DNA from: Symbioplanes lichenis
GTDB lineage: Bacteria > Actinomycetota > Actinomycetes > Mycobacteriales > Micromonosporaceae
Assembly (NCBI RefSeq): GCF_030709675.1
Contig: NZ_JAUZQD010000002.1
Span: forward strand, 186,001-250,000
DNA length: 64,000 nucleotides
Direction: 5' to 3'
Shown here: positions 26,164 to 34,086 of the stretch, piece by piece
Layout of the letters: every line of letters begins with the position of its first letter
Numbering within the stretch: position 1 is the first letter of the stretch
Made by a program: the position numbers and the translations under genes
Notes under the pieces: model-generated
The model's database searches: none
Seen by the model: the letters and a program-made list of their open reading frames with translations, nothing else
What the model was told of the DNA's origin: nothing

Positions 26164-26492
26164 TTCCCGTAGTCGCCCTGATCGCCGGGGTCGTCCTCGG
26201 CATCGTGTTCCATCCCAGCGTCCCGCCGGCGCTCGAGCCGTACCTGCCGATCGCGGTGGTGGCGGCGCTCGACGCCGTGTTCGGCGGGGTCCGGGCGAAG
26301 CTGGACGGCATCTTCGACGACAAGCAGTTCGTCGTGTCGTTCATCGCCAACGTGGTGGTGGCCGGGCTGATCGTCTATCTGGGCGACCAGCTCGGTGTCG
26401 GCACGCAGCTGTCCACCGGCGTCGTGGTGGTGCTCGGCGTCCGCATCTTCGGCAACGTGGCGGCCATCCGGCGCCACCTCTTCCGGGCGTAG
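26160..26492 (+). CDS. sbp: Small basic protein (Sbp, DUF1290), membrane
   Basis: 110 residues with three membrane helices: VVALIAGVVLGIVFHPSVPP, YLPIAVVAALDAVFGGVRAK and SFIANVVVAGLIVYLGDQLG. The LDAVFGGVRAKLDGIFDDKQ signature is the hallmark of the family found next to division genes in Gram-positive bacteria and between two DUF881 genes in actinobacteria. Start overlaps the upstream stop by ATGA, so it is translationally coupled. Function is not established. Confidence 0.93.
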   Translation: MIPVVALIAGVVLGIVFHPSVPPALEPYLPIAVVAALDAVFGGVRAKLDGIFDDKQFVVSFIANVVVAGLIVYLGDQLGVGTQLSTGVVVVLGVRIFGNVAAIRRHLFRA

Positions 26493-26494
26493 TC

Positions 26495-27490
26495 ATGACG
26501 AACGACACCCCGCCCCCGGTCTCCCCGGACGAGGAGGAGACGGTGCCGATGCGCAACCCGCTTCGGGACGCGCCGGCCGAAGAGCCCGCGCCGAAACGCG
26601 AGCCCGCCGCGCCGACGGACGAGAGCGACCCGCCGGCCGAAGCGGAGCCGGCGCGGGCGAAGGCCGTACCGGAGAAGGAAGCGGAACCGGAGCAGGCGGA
26701 GACCGTACCGGAGAAGGAAGCGGAACCGGAGCAGGCGGAGACCGTACCGGAGAAGCAAGCGGAACCGGCCGCGGAGGCCGAGCCGGGCCGGGCGCGCAAG
26801 TTGTCGTCGGCGGGGTTGCTGATCGGGTTGTTGCTGGCGTTGTTCGGCTTCACGCTGGTGGTGCAGCTGCGCAGCAACGACGACGACTCGCAGCTGGCGT
26901 CGATGCGGCAGGACGACCTGGTCCGGATCCTGTCCGACCTCGAGGCGCGCGACCAGCGCCTGCAGCAGGAGATCGCCGCGCTGGACGACAGCCGCCGGCA
27001 GCTGACCTCGGACGTCGGCGGGCGGGAGGAGGCCATCGCGGAGGCCGGCAAGCGCGCCGACGAGCTCGGCCTTCTGTCCGGTACGGTCCCCGCGCGCGGC
27101 CCCGGGCTGGTGATCAAGATCGCTCCGGACACCCAGGCGGTCAAGGCGTCGGCCGTGCTCAATGCGGTGCAGGAGTTGCGCGGGGCCGGCGGCGAGGTGA
27201 TGCAGCTGGTGGGCGACAACGGGGTGGCGGTCCGGGTGGTCGCTTCGTCCTACTTCGTCGATGCGGCCGGTGGCGACATCATCGCGGACGGTCAGCAATT
27301 GACCGGGCCGTACACGCTGTCGGTGATCGGGGTGGCCGGCACCATGGAGACGGCGCTGCGCATCCCCGGTGGGGTGGTGGCGTCGGTGAGCCAGGCCGGC
27401 GGTAACGTGACCATGGAGCAGCGCGCCACGGTCGAGGTGACCGCGGTGCGTCAGGCTGCCAGCTTGCAATATGCGCGTCCGGTCTCCTGA
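26495..27490 (+). CDS. DUF881 family membrane protein (second copy) with acidic repeat N-terminus
   Basis: 331 residues. The first 105 are a cytoplasmic Pro/Glu/Ala-rich arm containing near-identical 13-residue repeats (EKEAEPEQAETVP, 39-bp period, about 26670-26765). One membrane helix (SSAGLLIGLLLALFGFTLVV) precedes a coiled-coil (RILSDLEARDQRLQQEIAAL) and the extracellular DUF881 domain (ARGPGLVIKIAPD, VLNAVQELRGAGGEVMQLVG, SYFVDAAGGDIIADGQ). It may pair with the first DUF881 protein through the coiled-coils. The length difference between the two copies lies mainly in the repeat arm and tail. Confidence 0.9.
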   Translation: MTNDTPPPVSPDEEETVPMRNPLRDAPAEEPAPKREPAAPTDESDPPAEAEPARAKAVPEKEAEPEQAETVPEKEAEPEQAETVPEKQAEPAAEAEPGRARKLSSAGLLIGLLLALFGFTLVVQLRSNDDDSQLASMRQDDLVRILSDLEARDQRLQQEIAALDDSRRQLTSDVGGREEAIAEAGKRADELGLLSGTVPARGPGLVIKIAPDTQAVKASAVLNAVQELRGAGGEVMQLVGDNGVAVRVVASSYFVDAAGGDIIADGQQLTGPYTLSVIGVAGTMETALRIPGGVVASVSQAGGNVTMEQRATVEVTAVRQAASLQYARPVS

Positions 27491-27518
27491 GCGGGCGCGC
27501 TTGTCGACGGAGGAACGA

Positions 27519-27899
27519 GTGATTCCCGAGGATCTTCGGTACACGGCCGAGCACGAATGGGTGTCCGGCGACGGCACCGGTCCCGTGCGCGTGGGCATCA
27601 CCCATTTCGCGCAGGACGCGCTCGGCGACATCGTCTACGTGGAGCTGCCCGAGGAGGGCGCCACGGTCCAGGCCGGCGAGCAGTTCGGCGAGATCGAGTC
27701 GACCAAGAGCGTCTCGGAGATCTACGCGCCGGTGTCCGGCACGGTGGTGGCGCGCAACGGCTCGCTCGCCGACGAGCCGGAGCTGATCAACGCCGAGCCC
27801 TACGCGGCCGGCTGGCTCGTCGAGATCGCCCCGGACGACCCGGCGGCCGTCGCGGCGCTGCTGGACGCCGCGGCCTACCAGGCGCTGACCGAAGGCTGA
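27519..27899 (+). CDS. gcvH: Glycine cleavage system H protein
   Basis: 126-residue lipoyl carrier of the glycine cleavage complex, shuttling the methylamine group between P and T proteins. The lipoyl-accepting Lys63 is in GEIESTKSVSEIYAPVSG, and the N-terminal RYTAEHEWV and C-terminal NAEPYAAGWLVEI are typical. GTG 27519 is fixed by an excellent ACGGAGGA six bases upstream; earlier in-frame codons would add a non-homologous extension. The other glycine cleavage genes are not nearby, as in mycobacteria where gcvH (Rv1826) stands alone before garA. Confidence 0.96.
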   Translation: MIPEDLRYTAEHEWVSGDGTGPVRVGITHFAQDALGDIVYVELPEEGATVQAGEQFGEIESTKSVSEIYAPVSGTVVARNGSLADEPELINAEPYAAGWLVEIAPDDPAAVAALLDAAAYQALTEG

Positions 27900-27931
27900 T
27901 CGACAGCCTTCCGCTTCTCCCGTGTGTCCGG

Positions 27932-27960
27932 TTGCCCGGTATTTCGGTGCTGACTAGGCT
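27932..27960 (+). promoter_or_regulatory. Candidate housekeeping promoter for garA-ftsR
   Basis: TTGCCC at 27932 and TAGGCT at 27955 with exact 17-base spacing, a good actinobacterial group-1 sigma promoter. It sits in the 225-base gap before garA and would give a leader of about 158 nt. Confidence 0.6.
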
Positions 27961-28124
27961 CGCGGAGCACCAGTACGAATGTTGTTACTTCGAAACCGAT
28001 AGTCGTGCGTCCGGGCCTCCGGGCAGCGGCGGCGGGGGCGCTGCGGGGTTCGGGTCCGTTGAGGTCCGGTCGTCGCTCACCCTGCGTCGTCGGGCGGCGA
28101 CCGAAATGATCCGTGAGGTGGTCC

Positions 28125-28577
28125 ATGACGCGCCCAGACGACGAGTTCCCCCCGCTCGACGTCACGTCCACGCTGAACCTCGGAGCGCTCGACGAGGTGC
28201 TCGAGGGGCCGGAGACCGACGTGGTCCCGAGCCGGATGTCCGGCTCGCTGCCGCCCGGCATGGCGCTGCTGGTCGTGCGTCGCGGCCCGAACGCGGGCGC
28301 CCGGTTCCTGCTGGACCATGACGTGACCACCAGCGGCCGGCACCCCGACAGCGACATCTTCCTCGACGACGTGACGGTCTCGCGCCGGCACGCCGAGTTC
28401 CACCGCGACGGCGGCACCTTCACGGTGCGCGACGTCGGCTCGCTCAACGGCACCTATGTCAACCGGGAGCGGGTCGAGTCGGCCACCCTGAGCAACGGTG
28501 ACGAGGTGCAGATCGGCAAGTTCCGTCTCGTCTTCATCGCCGGCCCCCGGCCGGAGGGCGAGGGCGGCCAGGCGTGA
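28125..28577 (+). CDS. garA: FHA-domain protein, GarA/OdhI-like
   Basis: 150 residues. A flexible N-terminus with PPLDVTSTLNLGALDEV precedes an FHA domain with the phospho-threonine binding residues in TTSGRHPDSDIFLDD, SRRHAEFH and SLNGTYVNRE. GarA/OdhI proteins are phosphorylated on an N-terminal Thr by Ser/Thr kinases and in their unphosphorylated form inhibit 2-oxoglutarate metabolism. The Thr in this N-terminus is not in the usual ETTS context, so phosphorylation is plausible but not certain. ATG 28125 follows GTGAGGTG. Its stop is overlapped by the ftsR start. Confidence 0.9.
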   Translation: MTRPDDEFPPLDVTSTLNLGALDEVLEGPETDVVPSRMSGSLPPGMALLVVRRGPNAGARFLLDHDVTTSGRHPDSDIFLDDVTVSRRHAEFHRDGGTFTVRDVGSLNGTYVNRERVESATLSNGDEVQIGKFRLVFIAGPRPEGEGGQA

Positions 28578-29323
28578 ACCCGGCGGGGGCGGCGGCACAC
28601 GACCCGGGCGCGGCTCGCCCGGGTCGTGACGCTGCGCTGATGAGCATCGGGGAGGTCCTCGCTCAGCTGCGCACGGAGTTCCCCGACACGACCATCTCGA
28701 AGCTCCGGTTCCTGGAGGCGGAGGGGCTCGTCGATCCCCAGCGCACCGCCTCCGGCTACCGGAAGTACTCGTGGAACGACGTCGCCCGCCTGCGCTTCGT
28801 GCTCACCGCGCAGCGCGATCAGTACCTTCCGCTGCGCGTGATCCGCGAGCAGCTGGAGGCGCTGGAGCGGGGCGACGAGCCGCTGGTGCGGCAGCGGCCG
28901 TCGCTGGTGGCGGTGGGTTCCGACGCCGACGTGGCCGCCGCGGACCCGGTGGACGCGCGGGTGTCGCGCGCCGACCTGGTCGAGCGCACAGGCGTCGAGG
29001 ACAAGCTGCTCGCTGAGCTGGAGCAGATCGGCCTGGTGACCTCCCGGCCTCCGGGCTGGTACGACGGCGACGCGGTGGTCATCGTCGAGGCCGTCGTGGG
29101 CCTGGCCCGGCACGGCCTGGAGGTGCGCCACCTGCGGGCGTTCCGCACCGGGGCCGACCGGGAGCTGGGGCTCTTCACACAGCTGCTGGCCCCGCTGGTG
29201 CGCCAGCAGGACCCGGCGGCGCGGGCGCGGGCGGCGGAGACGGCGCGTGAGCTGCAGACGTTGTCGCAGCGGTTGCACGCGGCGCTGGTGCGGGCGGGGT
29301 TGCGGGACACCCTCGGCCGCTGA
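28574..29323 (+). CDS. ftsR: MerR-family regulator FtsR-like (Rv1828 orthologue)
   Basis: 249 residues. A MerR winged HTH (MSIGEVLAQLRTEFPDTTIS, KLRFLEAEGLVDPQRTASGY) is followed by a second, effector-like helical domain (GWYDGDAVVIVEAVVGLARH). In Corynebacterium FtsR activates ftsZ. Start at GTG 28574 overlaps the garA stop (GTGA), though MSIGEVL at about 28640 is an internal alternative giving a shorter protein. The position directly after garA is conserved. A clean terminator follows at 29341. Confidence 0.88.
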   Translation: MNPAGAAAHDPGAARPGRDAALMSIGEVLAQLRTEFPDTTISKLRFLEAEGLVDPQRTASGYRKYSWNDVARLRFVLTAQRDQYLPLRVIREQLEALERGDEPLVRQRPSLVAVGSDADVAAADPVDARVSRADLVERTGVEDKLLAELEQIGLVTSRPPGWYDGDAVVIVEAVVGLARHGLEVRHLRAFRTGADRELGLFTQLLAPLVRQQDPAARARAAETARELQTLSQRLHAALVRAGLRDTLGR

Positions 29324-29340
29324 GCTCGTCGTCCCTCGTC

Positions 29341-29361
29341 AGGCCCGGTTCTGCCGGGCCT
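29341..29361 (+). terminator. Rho-independent-type terminator after ftsR
   Basis: 8-bp arms AGGCCCGG / CCGGGCCT with a TTCTG loop, followed by TTGTCGTCT. It begins 18 bases after the ftsR stop. The remaining gap to 29678 holds the DUF151 promoter region and no other recognisable feature. Confidence 0.8.
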
Positions 29362-29678
29362 TTGTCGTCTCGTCCGGGCGGTTACGCCGAGCGCTGAACT
29401 GCGCGGCCGGGGCCCGGGGGAGTGACGCGCGCCGCAGCCGGCGCCGGGGGGCCTCGGGCAAAGTGGCACTGACCAGGCCCGATCCGGTGGTTGGCGCCGC
29501 CGCGAGGGGGTAAGCCCGGCAGGAACGGACACGGCACACGTGTGGCGCTCGTACCGGGCCACCCGTGTACCGTGCAGGATAGGGCGGGAAACAGCCTGAA
29601 GATCGTCGTTCGCGGTGATCGACGGGGCCACATGCTGTTCTGCCGGGACAGCGACGACGTGCGACACGGAGGCGGGCG

Positions 29679-30143
29679 GTGCGCGAGCTGAGCGTGGTCG
29701 GAGTTCGGGTGGAGCTGCCCAGCAACCAGCCGATCGTCCTGCTCAGGGAGGTCGACGGCGACAGATACCTGCCGATCTGGATCGGTGCGGTGGAAGCGAC
29801 CGCCATCGCCTACGAGCAGCAGGGGGTCAAGCCGGCCCGGCCGCTCACCCACGACCTGCTGCGGGACATCCTGACGGCGCTCAAGGCGCCGCTGGAGGCG
29901 GTGGAGATCACCGAGCTGAAGGACAACGTCTTCTACGCCGATCTGCTGATCGGCGACGGCGTCCGCGTCTCCGCGCGCCCGAGCGACTCGATCGCCCTGG
30001 CGCTGCGCGTGGGCGCCCCGATCCGCTGCGCGGACGAGGTGCTGACCGAGGCGGGCATCGTCATCCCGGACGAGCAGGAGGACGAGGTCGAGAAGTTCCG
30101 CGAGTTCCTCGACCAGGTCCGCCCCGAGGATTTCGCCGGCTGA
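29679..30143 (+). CDS. Bifunctional nuclease family protein (DUF151)
   Basis: 154-residue protein of the BFN/DUF151 family (ELPSNQPIVLLREVDGDRYL, PIWIGAVEATAIAYEQQG, RPLTHDLLRDIL, ARPSDSIALALRV). Plant members have nuclease activity; the bacterial role is not settled. A C-terminal UVR-like acidic tail is present (DEQEDEVEKFREFLDQV). GTG 29679 follows GGAGGCGGGC. It occupies the place of Rv1829 in the conserved gene order, between the two MerR regulators. Confidence 0.92.
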   Translation: MRELSVVGVRVELPSNQPIVLLREVDGDRYLPIWIGAVEATAIAYEQQGVKPARPLTHDLLRDILTALKAPLEAVEITELKDNVFYADLLIGDGVRVSARPSDSIALALRVGAPIRCADEVLTEAGIVIPDEQEDEVEKFREFLDQVRPEDFAG

Positions 30144-30164
30144 CCCGCCGGCCGAGAAGCATCC

Positions 30165-30196
30165 GAACGCCCGCCGCCGTTGCGCGGCGGGCGTTC
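30165..30196 (+). terminator. Terminator hairpin after DUF151 gene
   Basis: Perfect 13-bp arms (GAACGCCCGCCGC / GCGGCGGGCGTTC), 6-base loop, then GTGTTCTCTT. Lies 22 bases after the stop. The rest of the gap to 30461 shows a TATAGGCT -10-like word near 30410 and nothing else. Confidence 0.82.
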
Positions 30197-30461
30197 GTGT
30201 TCTCTTGGGACCCGGCCCGGACGGGTCGAAGCCGGTCGTTCCGGTAAGGAGCGGCAGGCGGCAGAAGCGGTCAGCCGTGACAGGGCCGTTGGTGCCGGGC
30301 GTGCTCGTGGGGGTGGTGCGCTGATCCGAGGCGGTCCCCGGCGTGGCGGCTGTCGTCCGTATGCGGCGTGTCGCGGCATTACCTCCCGGTGCGCGGGCAC
30401 GCTGAGTTATAGGCTCGTCGGGTCAAGGTGAAGCGGCACCGCGCAGCGGGGAGGTAGTCGC

Positions 30462-31010
30462 GTGCACGACTCAGATCCTCAGGAGGGTCCTCTCGTCGGG
30501 GAGAACGGCGAGGTCGGGTATCGCGGGGTCACCGCGTGCCAGGCGGTCGGCATCAGTTACCGCCAGCTCGACTACTGGGCGCGGACGACGCTCGTCGTGC
30601 CCAGCATCCGGGACGCGTCCGGGTCGGGGACCCAGCGGCTCTACTCGTTCCGGGACCTGGTGGTGCTCAAGGTGGTCAAGCGACTGCTCGACGCGGGCGT
30701 GTCGCTGCAGAACATCCGCAAGGCCATCGAGACGCTGCGCTCGCGCGGGGTCGAGGACCTGGCCGGGATCACGCTGATCTCCGACGGCACGACGGTGTAC
30801 GAGTGCCGGTCGCCCGAGGAGGTCGTCGATCTGCTCCAGGGCGGCCAGGGCGTCTTCGGCATCGCCATCGGCGGCGCGTTCAAGGAGATCCAGGGCTCCC
30901 TGTCGCACCTGCCCGCCGAGCCCGCCGTCCCCCAGCCGGTCGGCCTGCCCGTCGAGCCGGCGGCCGGGGACGAGCTCGCCGCCCGCCGGGCCCGCCGCCG
31001 CGCCGGCTGA
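30462..31010 (+). CDS. MerR-family regulator (Rv1830-like)
   Basis: 182 residues: MerR HTH (YRGVTACQAVGISYRQLDYW, PSIRDASGSGTQRLYSFRDL), then a short regulatory region (VLKVVKRLLDAGVSLQNIRK, VYECRSPEEVVDLLQGGQGV) and a Pro/Ala-rich tail. No Cys ligand set for metal sensing is seen. Start GTG 30462. It completes the conserved block; in mycobacteria the equivalent gene has been linked to growth and division control. A 23-bp palindrome follows 21 bases after its stop. Confidence 0.9.
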   Translation: MHDSDPQEGPLVGENGEVGYRGVTACQAVGISYRQLDYWARTTLVVPSIRDASGSGTQRLYSFRDLVVLKVVKRLLDAGVSLQNIRKAIETLRSRGVEDLAGITLISDGTTVYECRSPEEVVDLLQGGQGVFGIAIGGAFKEIQGSLSHLPAEPAVPQPVGLPVEPAAGDELAARRARRRAG

Positions 31011-31031
31011 CCGATCGCCCCCGCCGTGCCC

Positions 31032-31054
31032 GTCTTTGCCAACTTGGCAAAGAC
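31032..31054. promoter_or_regulatory. Perfect 23-bp palindrome upstream of the methyltransferase gene
   Basis: Arms GTCTTTGCCAA and TTGGCAAAGAC are exactly complementary around a single central C. A one-base loop does not favour an RNA hairpin, so a DNA-binding site for a dimeric regulator is more likely. It ends 39 bases before the methyltransferase ATG. The regulator is unknown; the MerR protein encoded just upstream is one candidate. Confidence 0.6.
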
Positions 31055-31093
31055 GTTCCCGGTCCGGCGGCCCGCGGGACCATGCTGGGAGGC

Positions 31094-31705
31094 ATGGACA
31101 GACAGGGTTTCTGGGACGACAAGTACGCCGCGTCGGAGCGCATCTGGAGCGGGGCGCCGAACAAGGCACTCGTGGGTCAGGTCGCCGGCCTGACCCCGGG
31201 GACCGCGCTCGACCTGGGCTGTGGTGAGGGGGCGGACGCCGTGTGGCTGGCCCGTCAGGGCTGGACCGTCACCGGCGCCGACATCTCGCCGATCGCGCTC
31301 GACCGGGCCGCCCGGCACGCCGAGGAGGCCGGCGTCAAGGTCGACCTGCAGCGCCACGACCTCTCGCGCACCTTCCCGGAGGGACAGTTCGACCTGGTCA
31401 GCGCGCAGTTCCTGCACGACTACGGCGACTTTCCGCGCACGGCGATCCTGCGCCGGGCGGCCGGGGCCGTGGCGCCGGGCGGGGTGCTGCTGATCGAGAG
31501 CCACCAGAGCCACGGGCCGCACCCGCAGCCCGAGCACGGTGAGGTGCGCTTCCTGTCGCCCGGCGAGCTGGTGGCGGAGCTCGCGCTCGCGCCGGGCGAG
31601 TGGGAGCTGGCGGTCAGCGAGGAGCACGACCGCATCCAGCAGGGCCCCGACGGCACGCCCGCGCACCGGACGGACAGCACGCTGCGACTCGTACGCCGGG
31701 AGTGA
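31094..31705 (+). CDS. SAM-dependent methyltransferase, class I
   Basis: 203-residue Rossmann methyltransferase: motif I LDLGCGEGADAVWLARQG, acidic end of strand 2 in VTGADISPIALDRA, motif IV FDLVSAQFLHDY. Organisation resembles tellurite/thiopurine-type or Methyltransf_25 small-molecule enzymes. ATG 31094 follows GGGAGG at ideal spacing. It sits behind a strong palindromic operator candidate, which suggests inducible control. Substrate unknown. Confidence 0.9.
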   Translation: MDRQGFWDDKYAASERIWSGAPNKALVGQVAGLTPGTALDLGCGEGADAVWLARQGWTVTGADISPIALDRAARHAEEAGVKVDLQRHDLSRTFPEGQFDLVSAQFLHDYGDFPRTAILRRAAGAVAPGGVLLIESHQSHGPHPQPEHGEVRFLSPGELVAELALAPGEWELAVSEEHDRIQQGPDGTPAHRTDSTLRLVRRE

Positions 31706-31778
31706 GACCGGCCGGACGAGGCCAGCCGGAGGTGAGAGCGGCCGGGCGGCGATGATCGGCGGGGGTTAGATTCGGCGG

Positions 31779-33323
31779 GTGACCGAACCGTTCGCCGCCG
31801 CCGGCTCGCTGCTGGACGCGTACCGGCGGGTCGACTGGGCCGCGACGGCCGTGGGCGAACCGCACACCTGGAGTCCCGCCCTGCGCGGCGCCCTGGATCT
31901 GGTGCTCGGCACCCGCACGCCGTCGACCCTGCTGTGGGGGCCGGAGCAGGTGCTGCTCTACAACGAGGCCTACGCCCCGATCCTCGGCGACAAGCATCCG
32001 GCGGCCCTCGGCCGGCCGTGCGCGGCGGTCTTCCCGGAGATCTGGGACACCATCGGCCCGATGCTCGAGGCGGTGTACCGCACCGGCGGCAGCATGTTCT
32101 TCGAGGATCTGCGGCTGCTTCTGGAGCGCCGGGGGTTCGCGGAGGAGACGTTCTTCACCTTCTCCTACTCGCCGGTGCGCGGGGTGGACGGCACGGTCGA
32201 GGGCGTCATCGACATCGTCTGGGAGACCACCACCCCGGTCGTGGCGCATCGGCGGCTGGCGTTGCTCGGCCGGCTCAACGACAGCCTGGCCGGGGTCGCG
32301 GACGTGGCCGGGCTGCTGGAGCACGCGTTGCCGGTGCTGTGCTCCGACGACCTGACCGCCGTGGGCATCCGGCCGGCGCCGCCTGGCGTTCCCGGACGGG
32401 ACGTGGTGCTCGAGCGGACGCCCGAGGGCACCGAGGCCCGGGTGCGGCTCGCCGGCGCGGACGCGGTGCTGGTCGGCCGGCTGAGCCCGCACCTGCCGGT
32501 CGACGAGGCGTACCTGGGCTTCGTCCGGCTCATCGGCACCGCCCTGGCGCAGGGCCTCACCCGCGCGCGGGCGCTGGAGGCGGAGCGGCACGCCGCGACC
32601 CTGCAGCGCGAGCTGGCCGAGGCGCTGCAGCGCAGTCTGCTGGAACCGCCGGCCCAGCCCGACCACTTGGAGGTCGCGGTCCGCTACCGGCCGGCGGCTG
32701 AGGGCGCGGAGATCGGCGGCGACTGGTACGACTCGTTCCTGCTGCCCGACGGCCGCCTCGCCGTGGTCATCGGCGACGTCACCGGGCACGACCGGCGCGC
32801 CGCCGCCGCGATGAGCCAGATCCGCAACCTGCTGCGCGGCATCTCGTACACGGTGGTGCGTCCGCCCTCGGAGATCCTGACCGCGCTGGACGAGGCGATG
32901 GCCGGTTTCGGGGTGCGGCAGTTCGCCACGGCCGTCGTCGCCGACATCGACGTGACGACCGAGGGCAGCCACCTGGTCCGCTGGTCCAACGCCGGGCACC
33001 TCGCGCCCGCCCTCGTCGCCCCGGACGGGAGCGCCCGGCTGCTGCTGACCAAGGGCGAGACCCTGCTCGGCACAGGCACGGCCGTCGCCCGTACGGACCA
33101 CAGCGTCCAGCTGGACCCGGGGGCCGCGCTGGTCCTCTACACCGACGGGCTGATCGAGCGGCGGACCGGCTCGCTCGACGACGGCTACCGTGACCTGCTC
33201 GCCCACCTCGACGGCCGGTCGGACCGGACCGCCGAGCAGCTCTGCGACCACATCCTGGAGCACTTCGCCGTGGGCACCGAGGACGACGTCGCGCTCGCCG
33301 TCGTCCGGCTGCGGCCGGAATGA
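31779..33323 (+). CDS. PAS/GAF-SpoIIE serine phosphatase
   Basis: 514 residues. A PAS-like sensor covers about 25-160 (LWGPEQVLLYNEAYAPILGD, FFTFSYSPVRGVDGTVEGVI), a degenerate GAF-like region about 165-270, and a PP2C/SpoIIE phosphatase domain about 310-514 with metal-site motifs EIGGDWYDSFLLPDGR, IGDVTGHDRRAAAAMSQIR and EDDVALAVVRL. Such proteins dephosphorylate anti-sigma-factor antagonists in partner-switching pathways. GTG 31779 is the start. No anti-sigma or antagonist gene is adjacent, so its partner is elsewhere. Confidence 0.88.
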   Translation: MTEPFAAAGSLLDAYRRVDWAATAVGEPHTWSPALRGALDLVLGTRTPSTLLWGPEQVLLYNEAYAPILGDKHPAALGRPCAAVFPEIWDTIGPMLEAVYRTGGSMFFEDLRLLLERRGFAEETFFTFSYSPVRGVDGTVEGVIDIVWETTTPVVAHRRLALLGRLNDSLAGVADVAGLLEHALPVLCSDDLTAVGIRPAPPGVPGRDVVLERTPEGTEARVRLAGADAVLVGRLSPHLPVDEAYLGFVRLIGTALAQGLTRARALEAERHAATLQRELAEALQRSLLEPPAQPDHLEVAVRYRPAAEGAEIGGDWYDSFLLPDGRLAVVIGDVTGHDRRAAAAMSQIRNLLRGISYTVVRPPSEILTALDEAMAGFGVRQFATAVVADIDVTTEGSHLVRWSNAGHLAPALVAPDGSARLLLTKGETLLGTGTAVARTDHSVQLDPGAALVLYTDGLIERRTGSLDDGYRDLLAHLDGRSDRTAEQLCDHILEHFAVGTEDDVALAVVRLRPE

Positions 33324-33380
33324 CCCCATGACTTTCCCGGGCTTGGTCCGCGAGTGCGGGCTTGATGCCAGGGGCGGTGC

Positions 33381-33442
33381 GGCGGGCTCACGCCGGCGGG
33401 CCGTGCCGGAGGGCGGGCTCACGCCGGCGGGCCGTGCCAGAA
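33381..33442. repeat. 31-bp tandem duplication of the tetR 3' end
   Basis: Copies 33381-33411 and 33412-33442 differ only at the last bases (CCGGAG versus CCAGAA). The second copy holds the tail and stop codon of the leftward TetR gene (HGPPA then TGA at 33421-33419); the first copy repeats the same codons and stop just beyond the gene. A third partial unit starts at 33443. Confidence 0.9.
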
Positions 33443-33997
33443 GGCGGGCGAGCCGGCGACGATGAGCCGCTCACCTCGCTGCACGGAGAGCGGATCCAAC
33501 TCCAGCCACACCTCGAGCGCGCCGACCGTTCCGGCGGCAGCGTAGGCGGCCAGCACGCGGACGTCCTCCGGAGCGCGGGCCTCGGGCGGCAGAATCTCGG
33601 GGTGAGCGTCCGCGTGCGCCTCCAGCGACCGGCGCACGACAGTCTCGAGGACGTCGCGTAGCGGGCCGAGCAGATGCGGCCGGGCGGCGTTGCGATAGAC
33701 GCCCGCGTGCCCGGCGACATGCTCACACAGCGCCCGCACCCCGGCGCGCATCCCGGCGCCCGCCCCGAAGCCGCCGCTCAGATCCGGATGGTCGCCGGCG
33801 ATCGCCTCCAGATCCTCGCGCAGGACGTCGGCCAGGAGGTCCAGTGGCGCGCCCGCGTGCCGGTAGAACGTGTCTCGCGTGACGCCCGCCTCCCGGCACA
33901 GCTCGGTGACGGTGACCTCGGTGATCGGCCGCTGCTCGGCAAGCCGGTAGACAGCGTGACGGAGGGCCACCCGCGAACGTCGGTAGCGCGGGTCCAT
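33419..33997 (-). CDS. TetR-family transcriptional regulator
   Basis: 192 residues. HTH: ALRHAVYRLAEQRPITEVTV, TELCREAGVTRDTFYRHAGA. The rest is a ligand-binding helical domain (AGVRALCEHVAGHAGVYRNA). ATG 33997 chosen; a GTG/ATG further upstream would run into the operator. It is divergent from an SDR gene across a perfect 20-bp palindrome, so it very probably represses itself and the SDR gene. Its final five codons and stop lie in a 31-bp tandem duplication. Confidence 0.9.
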   Translation of the reverse strand: MDPRYRRSRVALRHAVYRLAEQRPITEVTVTELCREAGVTRDTFYRHAGAPLDLLADVLREDLEAIAGDHPDLSGGFGAGAGMRAGVRALCEHVAGHAGVYRNAARPHLLGPLRDVLETVVRRSLEAHADAHPEILPPEARAPEDVRVLAAYAAAGTVGALEVWLELDPLSVQRGERLIVAGSPAFWHGPPA

Positions 33998-34021
33998 GCC
34001 CGGAATCCTAGTCGTCCGATC

Positions 34022-34041
34022 TATCTGACACATGTCAGATA
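34022..34041. promoter_or_regulatory. Perfect palindromic operator, tetR/SDR divergent promoter
   Basis: TATCTGACACATGTCAGATA: 9-bp arms around CA, no mismatch. It lies 25 bases before the tetR start and 46 bases before the SDR start, where a TetR repressor would block both promoters. Confidence 0.8.
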
Positions 34042-34086
34042 AGCGAGCTACGCTGGGGAGGTTCTTTCGAGAGAGTGAGGATCGTC

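Noticed and set aside
32005-32701. Second open frame inside the SpoIIE gene
   Set aside because: Frame-shifted shadow with Arg/Gly/Ala composition; all phosphatase motifs are in the 31779-33323 frame.
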